A DNA stretch of 64,000 bases from Xenopus tropicalis (Eukaryota; Chordata; Amphibia; Anura; Pipidae). Each line of letters begins with the position of its first letter. The first letter of the stretch is position 1. The DNA is taken from the NCBI RefSeq assembly GCF_000004195.4, contig NC_030677.2:114291036-114355035 (forward strand), written 5' to 3'. Both the position numbers and the translations under genes were made by a program. Under the pieces are notes generated by a model, which did not search any database, was not told the origin of the DNA, and saw only the letters and a list, made by a program, of their open reading frames with translations. This document shows, piece by piece, positions 1-12,500 of the stretch.

Positions 1-325
1 CAGAGCTTCCATTTGAAGCAGCGTAGGTGGTTTTTCACGGTGAGGGCAGTGAGGCTGTGGAATGCCCTTCCTAGTGATGTGGTAATGGCAGACTCTGTTA
101 ATGACTTTAAGAGGGGCCTGGATGAGTTTTTGAACAAGCAGAATATCCAAGGCTATTGTGATACTAATATCTACAGTTAGTATTACTGGTTGTATATATA
201 TAGTTTATGTATGTGAGTGTATAGATTGGTTAGTATAGGTTGTGTGCTGGGTTTACTCGGATGGGTTGAACTTGATGGACAATGGTCTTTTTTCAACCCT
301 ATGTAACTATGTAACATAGCAGATA
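1..325 (+). mobile_element. 3' end of a CR1/L2-type LINE
   Basis: Encodes a decayed end of a reverse transcriptase reading frame (SFHLKQRRWFF, AVRLWNALPSDVV) followed by a 3' tail ending in an ATGTAAC-type repeat. The same family recurs at 39245-40330, which preserves more of the frame. Confidence 0.7.
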
Positions 326-536
326 ACAGATAAAACACTATTGTATTCTACAGAACTTATCTGCTATGTGCTTGTGCCTTTTCTCCTTTGAATGGCTGCC
401 TCCATGGCTACATAGCAGCTTATTTATATAAATTATAGTAGATTTATAGTAGACTTTTACCAGTGCAGGGCAGCAGCACATTATATTTTAGTTACTTTTA
501 TACACTTTCATTTTTTGGCGTTACTGTTCCTTTAAG
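318..536 (-). mobile_element. T2-type MITE (TTAA end)
   Basis: A sequence ending GGCGTTACTGTTCCTTTAA matches a second copy at about 26446-26768. TTAA at the boundary and the CCTTTAA terminus are typical of frog T2/piggyBac-like MITEs. Edges are approximate. Confidence 0.5.
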
Positions 537-1066
537 CGGTTTTTAAATAAGGGTTTTGTAACAGCGCCACCTGCTACTCACTTTTCTAACTGTAAAGACA
601 GGGAAACGTTAAGAAGAGAACGGATGTTGCTCTGTTTAGAAAAGAGTTCAGGAACCGCAGATGACAAGTAGCAAATATAAGGCCATTTATTACATTACCC
701 CCTAGGTTTATAGAACATAACTTTAAACGCCATAACCTCTGAAGTCAATTAAGAAAGGTTAAGACTAAGTAATTAAGACAGGAGAAAAACCAGTATACAT
801 TAAGTGAAAGGTGAACTTATCCTTGCCATACAGGGCCAGCCCCAATAAGAACTTTTCACTGGGAGGTGTATTCATTTGTAAGTAATGTAATGCACTGCCT
901 GTTCTATAAAATTTTAATGTCCTGCTGCGTCAGAACATTGCCACATAGTATGCTATTGCATGCTACAAAGTGCACTGAATAAACTGAAGGTTTAAACTCA
1001 GTGACATTTGGCTTTAGTACAACATTCTAGGTCTTAATTTGTTATTGAGCCTGTCTGGTTACAAAA
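537..1066. other. Intergenic or intronic stretch, little to report
   Basis: The start (about 541-660) resembles part of the inverted repeat at 54434-54718 (ACAGCGCCACCTGCT). The remainder is AT-rich, with no coding or structured signal that I can see. It probably belongs to intron 2 of SLC25A42. Confidence 0.4.
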
Positions 1067-1068
1067 AA

Positions 1069-1392
1069 GGTATGGGATCCATTATCTGGAAACCCGTTAT
1101 CCAGAAAGTTCCGAATTACGGAAAGGCCATATCCCATAGACTCCATTATAACCAAATAATTCTAATTTTAAAAAATGATTTCCTTTTTCTCTGTAATAAT
1201 AAAACTGAACCTTGTACTTGATCCCAACTAAGATGTTATTAATCCTTATTGAAGGCAAAACAAGCCTATTGGGTTTATTCAATATTTTAATGATTTTTAG
1301 TAGCCTTAAGTTATGGAGATTCAAATTACTGGAAGACCCCTGGTCAGGAAATTCCCACGCCCGAGCATTCTGGATAACGGGTCCCATACCTG
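1069..1392. mobile_element. MITE with GGTATGGGATC termini, copy A
   Basis: Begins GGTATGGGATCC and TTATCTGGAAACC and ends with the inverse, TTCTGGATAACGGGTCCCATACC. Other copies are at 4925-5634, 18197-18522, 22188-22474 and 41384-41540. It is non-autonomous, with no coding capacity. Confidence 0.8.
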
Positions 1393-2107
1393 TACTACAT
1401 ATACACAAAGGGTTGAGTACCTGCACTGAAGGTGCTAAAACCAATTAACATCTAATTTATCTGAAAGTTTTGGATTATGTTTAAATAAGTCACATGGCTC
1501 TTACTGTTAACATGTTAATATATACCTGTATTGTTGTTTTATGGACTATTTATACTGAACTACAAGGAAGCCATATTGGTTCTGTAATTCTTGTACTTCC
1601 TGCTTGTTAATGTTAACTTACCATTAATTAGCTGAGTTAGCTTAACTAAAGGTACTGAGCTCTGTATAAACAACCTTTTCCATTCACCCTTTGCAGTTTC
1701 TGTTTTGGCTTTCAGATAAGAAGTTTTCCATTATGCTGCAGGGTTTATCTGTGCGCTGGTAACCTAGTAACCAATCCTAAACTAGCTTCAATATCCCAGT
1801 ATGCCCTTTATAACCCAAGTTATATAAAAAATATAGATTCTTGGTGATTAAAACAAAGCCCTATGTTCAACACAAGCCCTAATCACGGAACTTGTTAAAC
1901 AATTGGGTATACTGCCCCTTTAAATAGTTTCTTTATTACCAGACAGGATTGATGATGCTGGTGCTATGTTTGTTTTTGCAGTCAAAGGATTTTGCCTTTG
2001 CATATGAATGTAAACAATTCAGAAGAGCATAGGGTTTTCCAAAGTAAACACTCAAAAGAGCACTGCAACTTGATGTTGGCACAGCAAAAAATGGATTTTC
2101 TTCTTAC

Positions 2108-2416
2108 CTTGGAATATGATTTTGGTTCTGTCCAGTGGAGCAACAGCTGTTTTAGCTACAGCTCCAGCAAGAGCCCCAGACATCAGAGAGTTGAGGATAC
2201 TTTTGTGATTTTTATGCCCCTTCAATAAAATAAAAACATTTAAATAAATTATTCATGCAGCACATCACAGAGGGCAATATGCACAAAAATTCGGAAATAA
2301 CTGGTATGTAGACTACTACAGTTTTCTCTTACTTCGGACACCACAGGTGAGGGTAAGATAGCATGGGTGCCATTCTTGTTCAGACCCACTTGACTTTCCT
2401 TAATACCATTCTCCAT
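2108..2416 (-). CDS. SLC25A42: SLC25A42, mitochondrial carrier, first two coding exons only (partial)
   Basis: Minus strand; coding exons 2333-2416 (28 codons) and 2108-2219 (37 codons plus one base). The gene continues beyond the left edge. The joined peptide starts [12 protein letters not shown] and leads into [20 protein letters not shown], the first transmembrane segment of a mitochondrial carrier, ending in the carrier signature PLDRTK (P56, D58, R59). This closely matches the human SLC25A42 start ([20 protein letters not shown]). The protein exchanges coenzyme A and adenosine 3',5'-diphosphate across the inner mitochondrial membrane in the known family. Donors GTAAGAG and GTAAGAAG and the acceptor TTTTATTGAAG are in place and the phases agree. 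The ATG has a G at -3 and a G at +4. Later exons (five more membrane segments) were not found between 1 and 2107. The short N-terminal tail before the first helix is typical of this carrier. Confidence 0.9.
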
Positions 2417-4556
2417 ACCACACTTCTTCACCCAACTGAGGTAAAAAGTTTACACCTAACAAAACAAAAATACAAAATTTTAAAGAGAAAAGAGTATAAA
2501 CATAGAAGGTACATCACGAGTGTCATATAGTGTTTACTCATATCATTTTATAGCCCTGGGCTAAATGGAAGGAACCTAAACCACAGTCCTATTCCGTAGT
2601 TGTTTGGCAGCAACAGTGATTTATTTTTACTAGTGTCAAATATCATGGTTCGCACATGGTTACAAAGATCAGAACTACAATGTAGCTATTAGGTTAGGGT
2701 TTAAAAGTAAATAGTAGTGCAGTGTGTGATTTAATTCCAGCATTTATAAAAAAAAAAATTCTCACTAAATACCAAGTTTAATAAATGATATTTAACCTTG
2801 TTTTTCTTTGCCAATTTCTGAGGTGCAATTTGAACCTCTGTGATAAATATTTTAAGTGGACTTTAACATCTTAAAATAGCAAGTGAACAAGGAGTTGTAG
2901 CACTTCCTCACTTGTCACCGTGTCCCAAAGAAGTTAATCACACAGCCTTAGGAGTTATTTTTGCAGCCTTACCCTTGCAACAATAAATGTAATAAGTATG
3001 TTTAATATTTTCTGTAACAAATAATTAAACAATAATGCTATAAAGCATGGGCCATGAGAGAATATTAAACAATAAAGCATATAACCCCTTGGTAAAAAAG
3101 TACTGCTACTAAAGTGAAAAGACAATAATGCTAGAGACCCATTTATCAACATTCTCATTTACATGGTTTTAGAAGTTTTTAAAACCATAAAAAAACTGAT
3201 TTTCTCTAAAACCACAAATGCCTAATGATTTATTAAAATGACTTTAAAAAAAAAAAAATTGCAAAAAACCTCAATTTTTTTTTATTGTTGTTACACAAAT
3301 GAAAGCGTTGAAAAACCCCTAAAACCACCAAGCAAAGAAAGATTAGCCAACTGAAAAAAGTTGCCTAATCTTGACACCTGATTTGCCACCTGCCATTGAT
3401 GACTTCGACATGACCTCAACAGCTTTTAGATGGCGTATTTTTACTTTCGCACTATGAGCAGTTTTGATGCATAATAAATGGCAAGAAAATTGTTTTATTT
3501 GTTTTTTCCTATTGTACCTACAATATTTGCACTTGCTTTCTTTTCTACTGAGCTTTGACATAAGTCTATGGACCAGTTTCTATAAAGAGTCCAATAGTTT
3601 TGGGAAGGTCAATATTCAACCCGCACCTGACCCTTACCTGCTTACCAACACTTACCCAAATTCTATTTTTTAATCCACACCCAAACCAACGCACTTCTAC
3701 AACAGCTTAAACAGCTTTGCATTTAGGAATAATGTTTGCACCTCCATCAGTGTTACTTGGACTAAATAACATATACCCTCTGCCGTTCATATGGCAGAAC
3801 AGACAGCTCAGTCCTACCAAGGAACCCATGCTACAAAGACGTGGTAAGCAGTTCCATATCCACAACTACAAGCCACGTCAGGAGGCTGTATGCTATTATG
3901 GCAAGACAAGGTCAAATGTATGTGCTCCTAATTGCAGTGGTGTAACTAGGGAAAATTGTGAAGCTGCACCCCCCTCCATCCAACAAAATAGATCCAAGTT
4001 ACAGAATGTAGTTGTGATTTGTAAAAGAAGGACTGACCTACAGAAAAACTCACCGAGTAACAAGATTTCCTTCTGTTTTTTTGTGACTGTGATTAATCAT
4101 AAAACTAAATCACTGTTCTGGTAGTAAATGATTAGGCCATGTAATGTAAGAATTTCTGATTCAGTAATTTTTCTTATTTACATAGTGGTGTTGCAATATA
4201 TATGTATTTCTTTGTCTAAAAATGTGTAAACTACCCTTATCTTATAGGAAGCTCTTTGTTGACTAATGTAAATACTATAACATATCGCAAGGTTAACATT
4301 TAACAAACTCCAGTGAGTCAGGTTAAAAAGAAATAAAGGTTTATAAGATTATAAACATTGTTTATAGAGTAAACAATTATAACCAATACTTTATATAACA
4401 AAGCTATAACTTTAATTAAAATAAAAACATACTGGCCTGTAGCCTAACATTTTAAAGTAATACTGGTATGTCCCTGTCAATGATGAACACTGTGCAGGTA
4501 TGATGTAAAGGGGAGCAGAAACAGAAAAACGTTTTTGTTTTTTAAACAATAAAAGG

Positions 4557-4907
4557 GTAAAGGTGGCCATACACGCACCGATATTATCGTACGAAACCTC
4601 GTTTCGTACGATAATCGGTGCGTGTATGGCATGTCAGCGAGCCGACCGATATCGCAGGAAGCTGCTGATATCGGTCGACTCGCCGATCGGCCAGGTTAGA
4701 AAATTTTGATCGGGCGCCATAGAAGGCGCCTGACCAAAATTCTCCCTTCAGAGCTGAATCGGCAGAAGGAGGTAGAAATCCTATTGTTTCTACCTCCTTA
4801 CCTGCCGATTCAGCCCTGAATGGTGTGTGGCGGATCTGACGATGTTTCGTGCGACCGACGGTCGTACGAAACATCGTGAGATCGCCACGTGTATGGCCAG
4901 CTTTACT
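4557..4907. mobile_element. MITE made of consecutive hairpins (AAAGGTGGCCATACAC family)
   Basis: Ends are AAAGGTGGCCATACACGC and its approximate inverse. Inside are successive self-complementary blocks, at about 4567-4630, 4642-4680, 4713-4732, 4748-4816 and 4838-4875. Relatives with the same ends are at 19245-19517, 37888-37969 and 40664-40959. Confidence 0.75.
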
Positions 4908-4924
4908 CTAAGAAACTTCCTAAT

Positions 4925-5634
4925 ACAGGTATGGGATCTGTCCCAAATTACGGAAAGGCCATCTCCCATAGAATCCATTTTAAACAAATATTTAGAATTT
5001 TTAGAAATTATTTCCTTTTTCTCTGTGATAATACAACAGTATCCAACAAGTTGATCCAAACCAGGATATAATTAAGCCTTACTGGAGGCTAAACAATGCT
5101 ATTGGGTTTATTTAATGTTTAAATTATTTTTTTTTAGCAAACTTAGGCTGATGCCACACGTGGCGTTTTTACTCTGCGTTTTTTCTCAGCCTAAAAACGC
5201 TGCACAAGCCACACAGCCCCTGACTATGGCGTTTTTCAGCCTAGTACTAGTGACGTAGCAAATCCCATTTCCATGGTGCTAATAGTGCGAAATAGCAAAA
5301 AACGCCATGTATTTCCGCTAGGTCTGGCAGCTGCCTTTGTGCATACATAGGAATAGCTTGCTTTGCAAATACTGGCGTATTTCGGCCTACGCTTGAAAAA
5401 TCCGTGCTAAGGCGTTTTCTAGCGTATTTACGCTTTGTGTGGTTTGCTTCGAGTCTTTTCAAGTTATTTCTATGGATGATGATATTGTGCGTTTTTCAGC
5501 CACTGAGAAAATTAGAAAATATGCAGCGTAAAAACGCCTCAGCCTTAAAGCATGGGGATCCAAATTACATAAAGACCCCTTATCCGGAAGACCCCAGGTC
5601 CTGAGCATTCTGGATAACAGATCCCATACCTGTA
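4925..5634. mobile_element. MITE copy B (GGTATGGGATC family), interrupted
   Basis: Left part 4925-5145 and right part 5545-5634 join to one copy of the family seen at 1069-1392. The interruption is a separate element with a TTA target duplication. Confidence 0.75.
5146..5544. mobile_element. Nested PIF/Harbinger-like MITE (GGCTGATGCC family)
   Basis: Inserted in the copy-B MITE and flanked by TTA on both sides (5143-5145 and 5545-5547). Ends GGCTGATGCC and GCCTCAGCC are near-inverse. The 3-bp TTA/TAA duplication suggests PIF/Harbinger. A relative lies at 51495-51747. Confidence 0.7.
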
Positions 5635-5829
5635 CAGGTATTCATGAATCAGGGGTGTAAAATGGGTTTGTTAAATGTAACTGCAATTGAAAACAGTGTC
5701 TGTCTGCCAGCTGCCTGATTCAGACCTGAAAGTCAGAAAACAGAAATAATGCCAAACGGGGCAGATCCCCGCACAGGCCAAGAATCCACCCCTACACTCC
5801 TAAAAGCTGCATGATGTGCCTGTACCTGG

Positions 5830-6047
5830 TGCCATTGAGTCAGTCATTGAGTCAGTCATAAAAGATTTGGCCAAATGACGAACTGAATCCTTGCATATGC
5901 AAATTAGTCTACTGAAGTTAAATAGAAGTCACGTGATTTTACGGATTCGGATTTGGTTTGGCCAGGCACTTGGATTCTGCCAGATCTAAATCCTGATAAA
6001 AAAAAGGCAGAAACCTGAACCGAATCCTGGATTTGGTGCATCCCTAA
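5830..6047. mobile_element. Old hAT-like MITE fragment
   Basis: The right end (TTTGGTGCATCCCTA) matches the terminus of the element at 23024-23296. The left part is degraded. Confidence 0.4.
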
Positions 6048-6224
6048 TTGAAAGCAATATCTGTCTGTCCCTTGCACTGCTAGTTCTGACTAAAGATACC
6101 AATATATCCAAACCAATTGCCCACAACCTTAATTTCCTGTGATTAAGAAACACGTAAAGAATCATGTGTACCATGAAATGTTGGAATTGTACTGGAGGAC
6201 AGCAGGTTATTACATGATTTTGAA

Positions 6225-6448
6225 TCGAAAAATATATATAGGGGGAGCACGAGACAAAATGCTAAATTGCTGCAAAAAAGTGCTTTTATTTTTATGCCAT
6301 ACATGACATGTTTCGGGCTCCTTTTGTGCCCTTATCAAGTGTGGCATGAAAGGGGCCCGAAACATGTTGTGTATGGCATAAAAATAAAAGCACTTTTTTT
6401 GCAGCAATTTTGCATTTTGTCTCGTGCTCCCCCTATATATATTTTCGA
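6225..6448. mobile_element. Palindromic MITE with about 95-bp arms
   Basis: The arms (about 6225-6325 and 6350-6448) are nearly perfect inverted repeats around a short spacer. Outer ends are TCGAAAAATATATATAGGGG and the inverse. The core includes CATGTTTCGGGC and its inverse, GCCCGAAACATG. Confidence 0.7.
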
Positions 6449-7021
6449 CTGGACTGAGAGTGCAGCTCTATTGCTGGGGGTTTGATGCATGGAAGGTCTG
6501 GAAGGCTGGGCGCAGAGGACCTATCTAGTCGATTACATGATTTCAGTATATGAAGTCAGAACCAGCAGTGCAGAGAACAGCAAGGAACAGACATATTGTA
6601 CACATGCACAGCAGAGGAAAAAGCTCAATTTAGAAGAAAAAAAGCTGAATTGGATACCTTGCCTGGGACCAAAACCTGCCAATAAGCACAAATTCACATT
6701 TTACTAAGAAGGCTTAATGAGCCTTTAAAACCATTGTGAGCATTCCAAATACACTGTTTACCAGTGCCCCACCCTGTCCTTTTCAGGCAGCCAGAAAAAA
6801 AGACGTCAGAAGTGAAAAGAAGGCTTGAAAGATGCCCATCAGCAACCAATGAGCTCTGTCCTTTTCCAGCTAAAATCAGCTGTCCCTCAAATGATTATGA
6901 AAATGAATAGCACTATGATAATCAATAAGGCCTTTTTAATTATAAGTCATTGCTAAAGTTTAGTTGTGAAAGTAGACCTAATTCATGCAATACCTACATG
7001 CATTTTAATTAACGTATTAGG

Positions 7022-7330
7022 CAGTGATCCCCAACCAGTGGCTCCTGAGCAACATGTTGCTCCCCAACCCCTTTGATGTTGCTGCCAGTGGCCTCAAAGT
7101 TGGTGCCCATTTTTTAATTTCTTATTTGGAGGCATGTTTCGGAGGCATAAAGGCCCTCTGTACTGCTAAACAGTACCTCTAGTAGTCTGCCAGTCCACAT
7201 TGGGCTACTAATTGACCAATCTAAGTCCTTATTGGTCACCTACTTGGAAAGATTTTGTGCTTGTGTTACTCCCCACCCTTTTTTCATTGAAATGTTGCTC
7301 ACAGGTAAAAAAAAAGGTTGGGGATCCCTG
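7022..7330. mobile_element. hAT-type MITE with 8-bp target duplication
   Basis: Ends are CAGTGATCCCCAACC and GGTTGGGGATCCCTG (near-perfect inverted). Flanks are GTATTAGG (7014-7021) and GTATTAAG (7331-7338), an 8-bp duplication with one change. Fragments recur at about 9910-9990 and 27216-27290. Confidence 0.75.
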
Positions 7331-8226
7331 GTATTAAGTGTGACGTGCAACTGGCTAAACATCTACTCTGTTTTGCAGAAAATCTTTAGCCTATAACAGC
7401 AACTGGAAAGCACACATCTGATGCACTGATATTACTGTACTTTGCCTTGGTCATTCTTTTATCAGATATCATTTATAATAATATCACAGCCCTATGAACA
7501 GATGACACAGGAAATTGAAATATATTATATTTGTACACAGAATTACCTTCCAGTCTATGTTTTTTATAAAAGAAGCGTTACAGGTTATATTGCATTTACA
7601 GCCTAATTGATCTCCACATTTCTATTAAATGGAGCTGCCATACCGCTAGTACTATACCGTGTTGTATAATTCCTATAATCCGCCAAGGATGTATTATTCT
7701 TGCACTGATATTTAGTGTCACTGAAGAAGAAGATTTTGCTTTCTCTGGCAGAGCAAAATCTAATCCATACAAACAAAAAGTGACTCTGAAGACAAATTAT
7801 TCTTACCATGAAAAAGTAATGCCCAGCTTGGCAGTTATCCAAAATTGCAATACATTCATGAAGGTACAGACCCCTACACAGGAAATGCTATTCCCCATTG
7901 CATAGTACCCACAAATTTGCACAGGCAGGAAAATGTCAACTGGCAAGTCCCCACAGAGAGAGCACATATACACGGGCAATCTTAACTCAATTGGCTGAAA
8001 CCGAGTTCTGCCAATTCTAACAGCAGCAGGGCTGGTTGCTTTACATGAGGTAGATAACATTCCTTCACCTAAGGCAGCTGTCAAGAGAGAAAGCCTTGTA
8101 TACAAAATGCGTGTGCATAATTCTAAGCAGTTGTCAGAAGCAAACTCGGAGACAGAAGACATAGTCACTAACACTTCCTCAGAAAATGACTGTTCTTAGT
8201 TAGAGAGCAGAAGGTGACACACTCAC

Positions 8227-8350
8227 CTCTGCTTGCTGGCCCCGTTACCCGCTCCACACTGCCTTTACTCCAGGCCACCGTACGCCTGAACACATTCCCT
8301 CCCACAAAGCACCCTGCCTAGCGTTGCTTGGCAGCTCGCCATCATGTATT
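8227..8350 (-). other. SLC25A42: Probable untranslated first exon of SLC25A42
   Basis: On the minus strand a GC-richer stretch ends in a good donor (AGAG|GTGAGTGTG, exon edge at 8227). It lies upstream of the first coding exon of SLC25A42 and is the only locally GC-rich, promoter-like stretch before it. If it is the first exon, intron 1 is about 5.8 kb. The right edge (transcription start) is a guess. It could instead be an unrelated sequence with a chance donor. Confidence 0.4.
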
Positions 8351-8650
8351 GGTTGGTATTTGATGAGTGACTTTTACTTTATCCAACCAGAAACGACAAT
8401 GCGTTGGCGTGGCCCCTGCTAGCCTAGGGCTGGAATGTTCTCGCTGACTGACATTGACAAGGGCCAGCCAAAGAAAAGAGGCGGATCACGCTGTCCCATG
8501 TGGCTGCCTGGCTGTTTTGAGGGGGTTGGGTGGAAAGTGGTGTCGGTAACAGGGGGAAAGGTAACAGGTGGGGGAAGGACAGCAGTTTCTGTAACCTTAT
8601 GTACGACTGCGCACAGTTTGTAATTACACCGCTGGTCTTTCACCAATCTG
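8350..8650 (-). promoter_or_regulatory. Possible SLC25A42 promoter
   Basis: The region around 8350-8650 is GC-rich compared with the AT-rich flanks and sits just upstream of the presumed untranslated first exon. It contains G-rich runs near 8520-8580. No TATA box is placed with confidence. This is inference from position and composition only. Confidence 0.3.
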
Positions 8651-9023
8651 ATTTGTTAGGACGTTATCAGTTTTAAATACTGCAAATAAAAACACTGACG
8701 TTTTCAATGCTCACCAAATAGTGGGAGACAATTAGTTATAACTTTTGGAAGTGCAGATGGCATTCGGTTCTCATCCACCTCTAAGTGAAACTTAAAGACC
8801 CTGTCGGTCATACATATCGTTTACAGCTTGAAATGGATCAATTCACAAGCATGCTGAAGACTGCATTGCTTTCTGGAAAGTCTTGTTGGGTAAATAACTT
8901 CAGGGATATGAAGGGGTCACTGTAAGACACTTGCTTCCAGACCGTGTGTTGGTTTCACCTCAAGGAGATATATATTTATGTTGAAGGCACTGCCATAATT
9001 GCAGCCACAATTGTGGTTACCTA

Positions 9024-9581
9024 GGGGCACATTTACTAATTCACGAACTGGGCGAATGCGTTTTTTTCGTAATGATCAGTATTTTGCAATTTTTCGGAAA
9101 ATTGTCGCGACTTTTTCGTAGCCGTTACGACTGTTTCGCAAAATGTTGCGACTTTTTCGTAGCGTTACGACTTGCACGAAAGTTCACAACTTTTTTGCAG
9201 CTTTCGCGCTGAGTACGATAGATTCGGATTCATTCAAGCTTCAGTATCGTGACTTTCCTTGGGCCAGGTTGGAGCTGCAGGGTGCCATTGAGTCCTATGG
9301 GAGGCTTCCAAAATCATGCTAAGTCTGAAAGTTTTGCCCGCAGTTTACGAGCGCTCGATACGAAAAAGTCGCGTCAAGATACGAGCATATCGTAACGGCT
9401 ACGAAAAAGTCACGACTTTTCGCGCAAGTCGTAATGGTTACAAAAAAGTCGCGACAATTTACGAAAAGTCGTAACGGTGACGAAAAAATCGAAAAAAATA
9501 CGAAAAAGTCGCAAAATGTTCGTTTTACAATCGGAATTTTTCCAATTCGGATTCTAATTCGTGTCTTAGTAAATCAGCCCC
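9024..9581. mobile_element. Fold-back element with iterated CGAAAAAGTCG motifs, copy 1
   Basis: Ends are GGGGCACATTTACTAA and TTAGTAAATCAGCCCC. The left half carries repeated GCGACTTTTTCGTA units and the right half the inverse, separated by a unique core (about 9220-9320, GGGCCAGGTTGGAGCTGCAG). A second copy is at 43819-44283. No coding capacity. Confidence 0.75.
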
Positions 9582-9584
9582 AAA

Positions 9585-12500
9585 CTGTCTATTAGTACAC
9601 ATACATAGAGGTGGGCTATATCGGGTAGCAAGCTGCTTTAAAAAAAAATAATCCGATCGTTTGGCCCTGGGGCTTCTATCGGGCCGTGTATGGGGGCCTT
9701 TACTCGTGAGTCACAGCCAAATGTAAAAAGACTTGGAGAGCAACACAAGCATCATAAAAGTTCATGAAAGTGCCAGATAAGGGCTAAGATTGGCTATTAG
9801 GCAGCCTCTATGCACACTATCAGCTTACAGGAGGCTTTATTTGGTAGTAAATCTTGTTTTTATTCAAACAAAACTTGCCACCAAGTCAGGAATTCAAAAA
9901 TAACTACCTGGTTTGGGGGCACTGAGAGCAACATCCAAGGGCTTGATGAGCAACATGTTGCTCACGAGCCACTGGTTGGGGATCACTGATATAGGCAATG
10001 ATCAATAGCACAATGTATATAGATCATCGGCTAAACAAATAATGGTTCCCCCACCTTTTCTTCTGGTTTGGGCTGATAAAACAATCATCAAGGAACTGTA
10101 CTGACTACCTAGACCGGCCAATAATTTGGGTCAAACACAATTTTCATTAGAAATTTGGGCTCTCGAGTTAAATGGTCCACCAAACTGACAAACATCTAAG
10201 TGTGCACTTCCAAACTGACTACTTTGATACCAACAGGCCTGAAATGGGATTAAAAACAGGCCCTGATTTCAAGTAAACAGATGCCTAAACAGCACCCCAA
10301 CAGCCTAGTAAATAGTGAATGTCTATGGCACCTTACAGCAGCCCCTCTGGCAGATACCAATGTGTATAGCTTAAGTGACCTATAATCTACGCATACCGTA
10401 CTCTTGTAAAGCTTTGCACCATGTCACAGAAATCATTGCAGAAAACATGTTTATGCTAATCTTAGCTCTGCAAAATATTATTACAGACCTTTGAAAACAA
10501 CATTAAACCCTTTCTGGTTTCTGGGTCATGCTCTACCCCTCCAGGTATAATAACACATAAATACACAGTTGGCAGTATGATGTCCTGCAGGTATACTCCA
10601 TCACAAGCTCTGCACCCTGGCAAAGCTGGGGAAAGGTTTCCCTTGGCAGCTTGAAAGGCTGAATACTGCTTTCATAGGTCTTTTATTTACAATGTTAATG
10701 GCAGGCCTATGATTGGAATGGTTGCCACAAGACAAAAATGTAGTTGCTTTTTATTATGTGTAATATGTTTTCTAGCCCAGTATTTATGGCCTTAGTAGTT
10801 TTAAATTGCTCTGTTTTATACAGAAGTACATTATAACAGCACTTGATGTGTCTAAAAAGGGTGGTTCCCCCATGAAAATGACTGTTTCAATAAACATGTT
10901 CTAACTAGTATTGCAAGTGTTTGTCGCAGCACATAAATACAGGTGTTTAGACACTCCTATTCCTCTTGCTGTAACATATTTATATACAATCACATCACTT
11001 AATGGTGAGCCCTCTTGATGGTCATTTTTAGACACTATAACTCAATGTTTTGAAAAGAAGCCCAGTGTTTGTGCTCCATTCTCTGTTGTTGTTATAGTTA
11101 TGGAGATTACAAATCTTTTTATAGTTCCAGTAAATATGGGCAGAACAGTCCAAAGTATAGGCAGTGCTGAAGTGTGGGTTTGTATGCATGCATGATACAA
11201 AAATTCAGAAACATCAACATGACAATCAGTTAAATCAGTGGGAGTTCACCATAAATACAAATGTTCTGGTTACAACTACTTGCAATCAAAACACCAATAT
11301 CTGATACAGAATGCTTCCTATTGACATCTATAGGAAGCACTACAGACGCTCAGTGGAGTTTGCTTTACTTTCAGTAATACCAATGGGAAGTAATCTGTAG
11401 CAGGCACTTTGATTACTAGGTCAAGTAACAGTGAAAAACACACCCAGTGTGTAAGGGCAGTGGCACACGGGGAAATTGGTCGCCTCGCAAGGAAACTTCG
11501 GGTGACTTCAGGAAACCAAAGTGATGTGTATGCCATCCCACAAAAAAATAAGTTCTATTTTTGAACAAATATTTATAGGTGTATAATGCCCTTCTTAAGT
11601 AAAAATGATTATCCAAATCAGCCTCTAAGTATGGAAGCTCTTTTGCCTCTTGTATGGTCAGTATATACACCTAATTATATTATATTGTACAGGACTGGAA
11701 TATGCTAGTGTTTTAATCATATGCAATAATAATAATATGCATTGGGAAAAAAACTGGAGCCAACTTTGTCCTGTATTTCAAGCAGGTAGGAAGGAAAAAC
11801 TATGTTTTATAGATGTTGTGGTCCTTTTTTGAAAACTGTTTTAAGATGAGTTTTAGAGATTGTTGTTATCACAGTATGGGGTTTAGGCTTTTTCTTTATG
11901 AAGATATATTCACAAAAAGGATAAATATTTATTAAATAGGGTATGCAGATTTGAAGCAGAATACTGTATACATACACAGATAAATAAAGCATAGTTGAAG
12001 CTCATTCACACATTTGGCATCACTTCAAGTATCTTCTTGCTATTCAATGTAGAAAATGAAACTTAGTAACATATTTCCATCTCTGATTAAAGTAATGCAT
12101 TAAGTAGGGCAATGCTTGCTTCTTACTAACAGTTACTTTGGCCAGTAAAGCTACGACAGAGTCCAGAAACCCAAGCCTGCTAGAGTAAAAACTTAAAGGG
12201 CATGAAAAGCCTACATTTTCCTACAGTGTATATCAATTCAATTGCTGGGGATGTTGCAGCGTTACTATCAACCTCTGGAAAACTAGAGTGGCAGGTATTG
12301 AAAGATTATAAACTAAGACTAATAGATTTTTCCTGAATTAAAACCACAGTGCTATATTGTATACTGCAAGAAGCTGTATAATCAATTAACACAAGCTCTG
12401 CGATTGATGCAATTCATGCCCTGTGTTACTGCAAGGAGTCATCAATAAGACCATTCCAAATTGAAGATAAAAGCTTTAACATAAGCATCAGCAACATAGA

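Noticed and set aside
3717..4124. 135-codon open frame on the plus strand
   Set aside because: No family resemblance, it covers AT-rich intron sequence and part of a MITE-like TAGTTACACCACT repeat, and no splice sites fit.
4584..5059. Overlapping frames on both strands with RTTVGRTKHR-like text
   Set aside because: Palindromic MITE sequence read in several frames.
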